A stretch of 6,761 nt of DNA, taken from Bacteroidales bacterium (GTDB lineage Bacteria; Bacteroidota; Bacteroidia; Bacteroidales; Paludibacteraceae). Shown in pieces: positions 5,279-6,761 of this stretch. The stretch lies in assembly GCA_900769035.1 (NCBI GenBank), contig CAAGFD010000098.1, positions 1 through 6,761 on the forward strand, in the 5' to 3' direction. Position numbers and translations under genes: made by a program. Position 1 is the first letter of the stretch, and each line of letters begins with the position of its first letter. The notes beneath the pieces were generated by a model, which saw nothing but the letters and a program-made list of their open reading frames with translations, was not told where the DNA came from and did no database searches.

Positions 5279-5893
5279 ATGAATAAGAGAGTGTTTAAAA
5301 TAGAAGATATAGTTACCTATCAGCCCGCGGTACTGCAATTTGAGGGCGTCTGGCTAGAGAGCTTTGGGAGACCCGAACTTACAGGCACGTGGCTGATATG
5401 GGGTAACTCCGGTAACGGTAAAACAAGATTCGCATTGCAACTTGCAAAGTATCTATGCAATTATACGAGAGTTGCATATAACTCACTTGAAGAGGGATTA
5501 AGTCTATCTCTTAAGCAAGCTATAGAGCAAGTAGGCATGACAGATAAGACAGTAAAGAAGAATTTCTGTTTACTGGACAAGGAGAGCATCAAAGATCTGT
5601 CGATAAGACTTAAGAGGAGATTCGCACCGGGAGTAGTAATCATTGACTCATTGCAATATGCCGGACTTAATTATAACGCTTATAAAGAATTGAGAGATAA
5701 TAATCGTAATACACTCTTTATTTTTATTAGTCATGCTGACGGGAAAGAGCCAAAAGGCGATGTAGCTCGCAGCATACGCTACGATAGTAACGTAAAGATA
5801 TACGTAGAAGGCTTTAAAGCACTATGTCAGAGTAGATACGGAGGCGGAAAGACATATGTGATATGGGAAAAAGGAATTGAAAAATCGAAGTAA
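5279..5893 (+). CDS. RecA-fold ATPase, probable DNA-transaction accessory protein
   Basis: The 204-residue protein has a P-loop of RecA/RadA/DnaB-like (AAA_25) type. Walker A is GNSGNGKT (42-49) after the strand 'GTWLIW', and Walker B is VVIIDS (119-124). An 'FIFISHADG' strand at about residues 147-155 resembles the step after Walker B in RecA-like NTPases, and 'VYVEGF..LCQSRYGGGK' resembles the C-terminal strands. It lacks the DNA-binding extensions of full RecA, being single-domain and compact. It differs from the B subunit in lacking an HTH and in having DS rather than DEAD-like Walker B. A second ATPase next to the B gene is seen in Bacteroides Mu-like phages, but its role is not known to me. 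The start has AAAAAGG seven bases upstream. Confidence 0.75.
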   Translation: MNKRVFKIEDIVTYQPAVLQFEGVWLESFGRPELTGTWLIWGNSGNGKTRFALQLAKYLCNYTRVAYNSLEEGLSLSLKQAIEQVGMTDKTVKKNFCLLDKESIKDLSIRLKRRFAPGVVIIDSLQYAGLNYNAYKELRDNNRNTLFIFISHADGKEPKGDVARSIRYDSNVKIYVEGFKALCQSRYGGGKTYVIWEKGIEKSK

Positions 5894-5894
5894 C

Positions 5895-6074
5895 ATGAAA
5901 GATAAAGACGCAATAATTAAAGTGGATGTGATGATTGGGGATAGGTTTTATCTCACATTCCGGTACCGGCATCCGAGGATATTCGTGCTGAGGATGGAGG
6001 ATTTAGTGAGATATGCAGAGGAGCATTACCCATCGATAATAGGTAAAAATTACAGATTAGTGCCATATGAATAG
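5895..6074 (+). CDS. Hypothetical small protein, 59 residues
   Basis: I do not recognise this protein. The ATG at 5895 lies one base after the stop of the RecA-fold ATPase gene, so translation is probably coupled. A TTG six codons upstream in frame is a less likely start. The product (MKDKDAIIKVDVMIGDRF...) reads as two or three beta-strands, 'IIKVDVMIG' and 'FYLTFRYRHP', then a helix 'MEDLVRYAEEHYPSII' and a short end 'NYRLVPYE'. This is a compact soluble fold with basic and aromatic residues in the middle. Its last codons overlap the next small gene by eight bases. Confidence 0.6.
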   Translation: MKDKDAIIKVDVMIGDRFYLTFRYRHPRIFVLRMEDLVRYAEEHYPSIIGKNYRLVPYE

Positions 6075-6183
6075 TGAGAAGATAGAGGATGCACTGAATT
6101 GGGTACGGATAGTGCTGATAGCGGTGCTGCTTGCTGTGATAGTGCTGATGGAGATGATAGAGAGGCGACGCCGAGTGGTGTAA
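6067..6183 (+). CDS. Tiny single-pass membrane protein, 38 residues
   Basis: The ATG at 6067 overlaps the end of the previous gene by eight bases in another frame, and the frame stops at 6181-6183. The product begins MNSEKIEDALNW, has one strongly hydrophobic helix (about residues 13-30, VRIVLIAVLLAVIVLME) and ends in an Arg-rich tail (ERRRRVV). By the positive-inside rule the C-terminus would be cytoplasmic. The clean charge-helix-charge pattern and gene coupling support a real gene despite the size. Function is unknown; small one-helix proteins in early phage operons can affect membranes or exclude other phages, but nothing here proves that. Confidence 0.5.
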   Translation: MNSEKIEDALNWVRIVLIAVLLAVIVLMEMIERRRRVV

Positions 6184-6249
6184 ATGATAGAGCCGGGCGA
6201 GGCAATGCCGACAAGAGTTGATACTGTATATTATTATATAATTAAATAA
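6184..6249 (+). CDS. Possible 21-residue peptide directly after the membrane protein
   Basis: An ATG directly follows the previous TAA, and the frame runs 21 codons to a TAA at 6247-6249 (MIEPGEAMPTRVDTVYYYII...). It could be translated by re-initiation. Its second half lies in the A/T-rich leader of the next gene, which suggests that the frame is open by chance. I list it only as a possibility. Confidence 0.15.
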   Translation: MIEPGEAMPTRVDTVYYYIIK

Positions 6250-6256
6250 ATAAATT

Positions 6257-6724
6257 ATGCAAACGACATTAGAGACAACGAGAAAAAAACTACTGAAGCG
6301 CTTCCATACGCTACTACACGTAGCAGGGATAGACACTGACGGTAAAGCTGTGATATTACAGCAATACGGAGTAGAGAGCAGCACACAGCTCAGCGTGTAC
6401 GAGTTGATGGAGATTATCAACAACATCGAGACAAGGACGAACGTCAAATACCAGCTACAGGATAAGTGGCGCAAGAGAGTGATAGCAGTGGTGAGCAATT
6501 ACCTCAAGGCAATGGGAAGCAAGAAGGCGAGAGATATTGATTATATCAAGACAATTGCCACGAGAGCAGCGAAGGTGGATGAGTTCAACAAGATACCTAC
6601 CGAGCGTTTGAAAAGCCTTTACAACGCCTTTAATCAACGTATAAAAGACGTTGAAGCAGCAATAGAGATAGAGTCAAGCATTGTTAATGATGACTACGAT
6701 GGGACAGACAAAGTATATAATTAG
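6257..6724 (+). CDS. GemA/Gp16-like early regulatory protein
   Basis: The 155-residue protein has the two-part pattern of the Mu Gp16/GemA family (DUF1018). The N-terminal section (about residues 9-50) reads 'KKLLKRFHTLLHVAGIDTDG' and then 'STQLSVYELMEIINNIE', matching the family's 'lKkiH..a..lGldddtYr...S...Ls..EL' layout. A later helical part ends with 'FNKIPTERLKSLYNAFNQRI', typical of its C-terminal module. In Mu this gene affects host gene expression and early phage regulation. The acidic tail (ESSIVNDDYDGTD) is not diagnostic. The A/T-rich leader, 13 bp from an A/T tract, has no Shine-Dalgarno site. The stop at 6722-6724 is 18 bases before adapter sequence, so the gene appears complete. 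Family assignment is by eye and moderate. Confidence 0.65.
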   Translation: MQTTLETTRKKLLKRFHTLLHVAGIDTDGKAVILQQYGVESSTQLSVYELMEIINNIETRTNVKYQLQDKWRKRVIAVVSNYLKAMGSKKARDIDYIKTIATRAAKVDEFNKIPTERLKSLYNAFNQRIKDVEAAIEIESSIVNDDYDGTDKVYN

Positions 6725-6742
6725 AAAACAGGGATTGATGCC

Positions 6743-6761
6743 AGATCGGAAGAGCGTCGTG
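6743..6761 (+). other. Illumina TruSeq adapter read-through (artefact)
   Basis: The final 19 bases, AGATCGGAAGAGCGTCGTG, are identical to the start of the standard Illumina TruSeq read-through adapter. They are not part of the organism's DNA. The true sequence ends at or just before 6742, so nothing to the right of the Gp16-like gene can be interpreted. Confidence 0.95.

Noticed and set aside
5953..6498. 181-residue leftward frame under the end of the operon
   Set aside because: It is antisense to four closely packed rightward genes, has Ser/His/Tyr/Cys-rich low-complexity content and lacks any start context.
1..6761. CRISPR array, tRNA/rRNA genes, diversity-generating retroelement, toxin-antitoxin pair
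   Set aside because: I looked for regularly spaced repeats, cloverleaf sequences, a reverse transcriptase with variable repeats and typical toxin motifs, and saw none. The only repeats are short and of regulatory type.

Overview
This window looks like the left (early) end of a Mu-like transposable prophage from a Bacteroidales-type gut bacterium, preceded by about 300 bp of what is probably host DNA. The case rests on gene content and order: a leftward XRE-type repressor, a rightward early operon starting with a tiny Cro/Ner-like HTH protein, then a DDE transposase (MuA/A-subunit type), an HTH + AAA ATPase (MuB/B-subunit type), a second RecA-fold ATPase and a GemA/Gp16-like protein. Host clues are promoter boxes of the Bacteroidetes form (TAnnTTTG), A/T-rich leaders that mostly lack Shine-Dalgarno sequences, and a repressor carrying the 'ISPNWLLTGEGS' signature I associate with Bacteroides phages. 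The layout resembles known Bacteroides transposable phages such as the hankyphage group, but I cannot confirm relatedness without a search.

Layout. Bases 3-281 are an open, very A/T-rich reading frame that enters from outside the window, probably the 3' end of a host gene. A possible next gene starts at 284 and dies after nine codons, close to a TGTA sequence at 307 that is a candidate phage end. Bases 310-875 hold no convincing gene. They contain three copies of a 14-bp motif around a rho-independent terminator, a degenerate 47-bp repeat pair, a perfect 18-bp palindrome, further copies of its half-site, and a 12-bp tandem repeat. This is the expected place for transposase end-binding and regulatory sites. 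Bases 876-1541 (minus) encode the repressor. Bases 1513-1625 form a compact switch: two face-to-face promoters and two 19-bp operator-like repeats 32 bp apart. Bases 1620-6724 (plus) are a tightly packed early operon of at least nine genes, several coupled by stop/start overlaps.

Working together (inference): the repressor would bind the paired repeats and silence the rightward promoter. When it is lifted, the Ner-like protein would shut off the repressor promoter. The A and B proteins would then drive replicative transposition, with the RecA-like ATPase and the Gp16-like protein as accessory factors. Two very small membrane proteins (61 and 38 residues) and two soluble proteins (117 and 59 residues) have no function I recognise.

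The last 19 bases (6743-6761) match the Illumina TruSeq adapter. The right edge is therefore a sequencing artefact, not biology.
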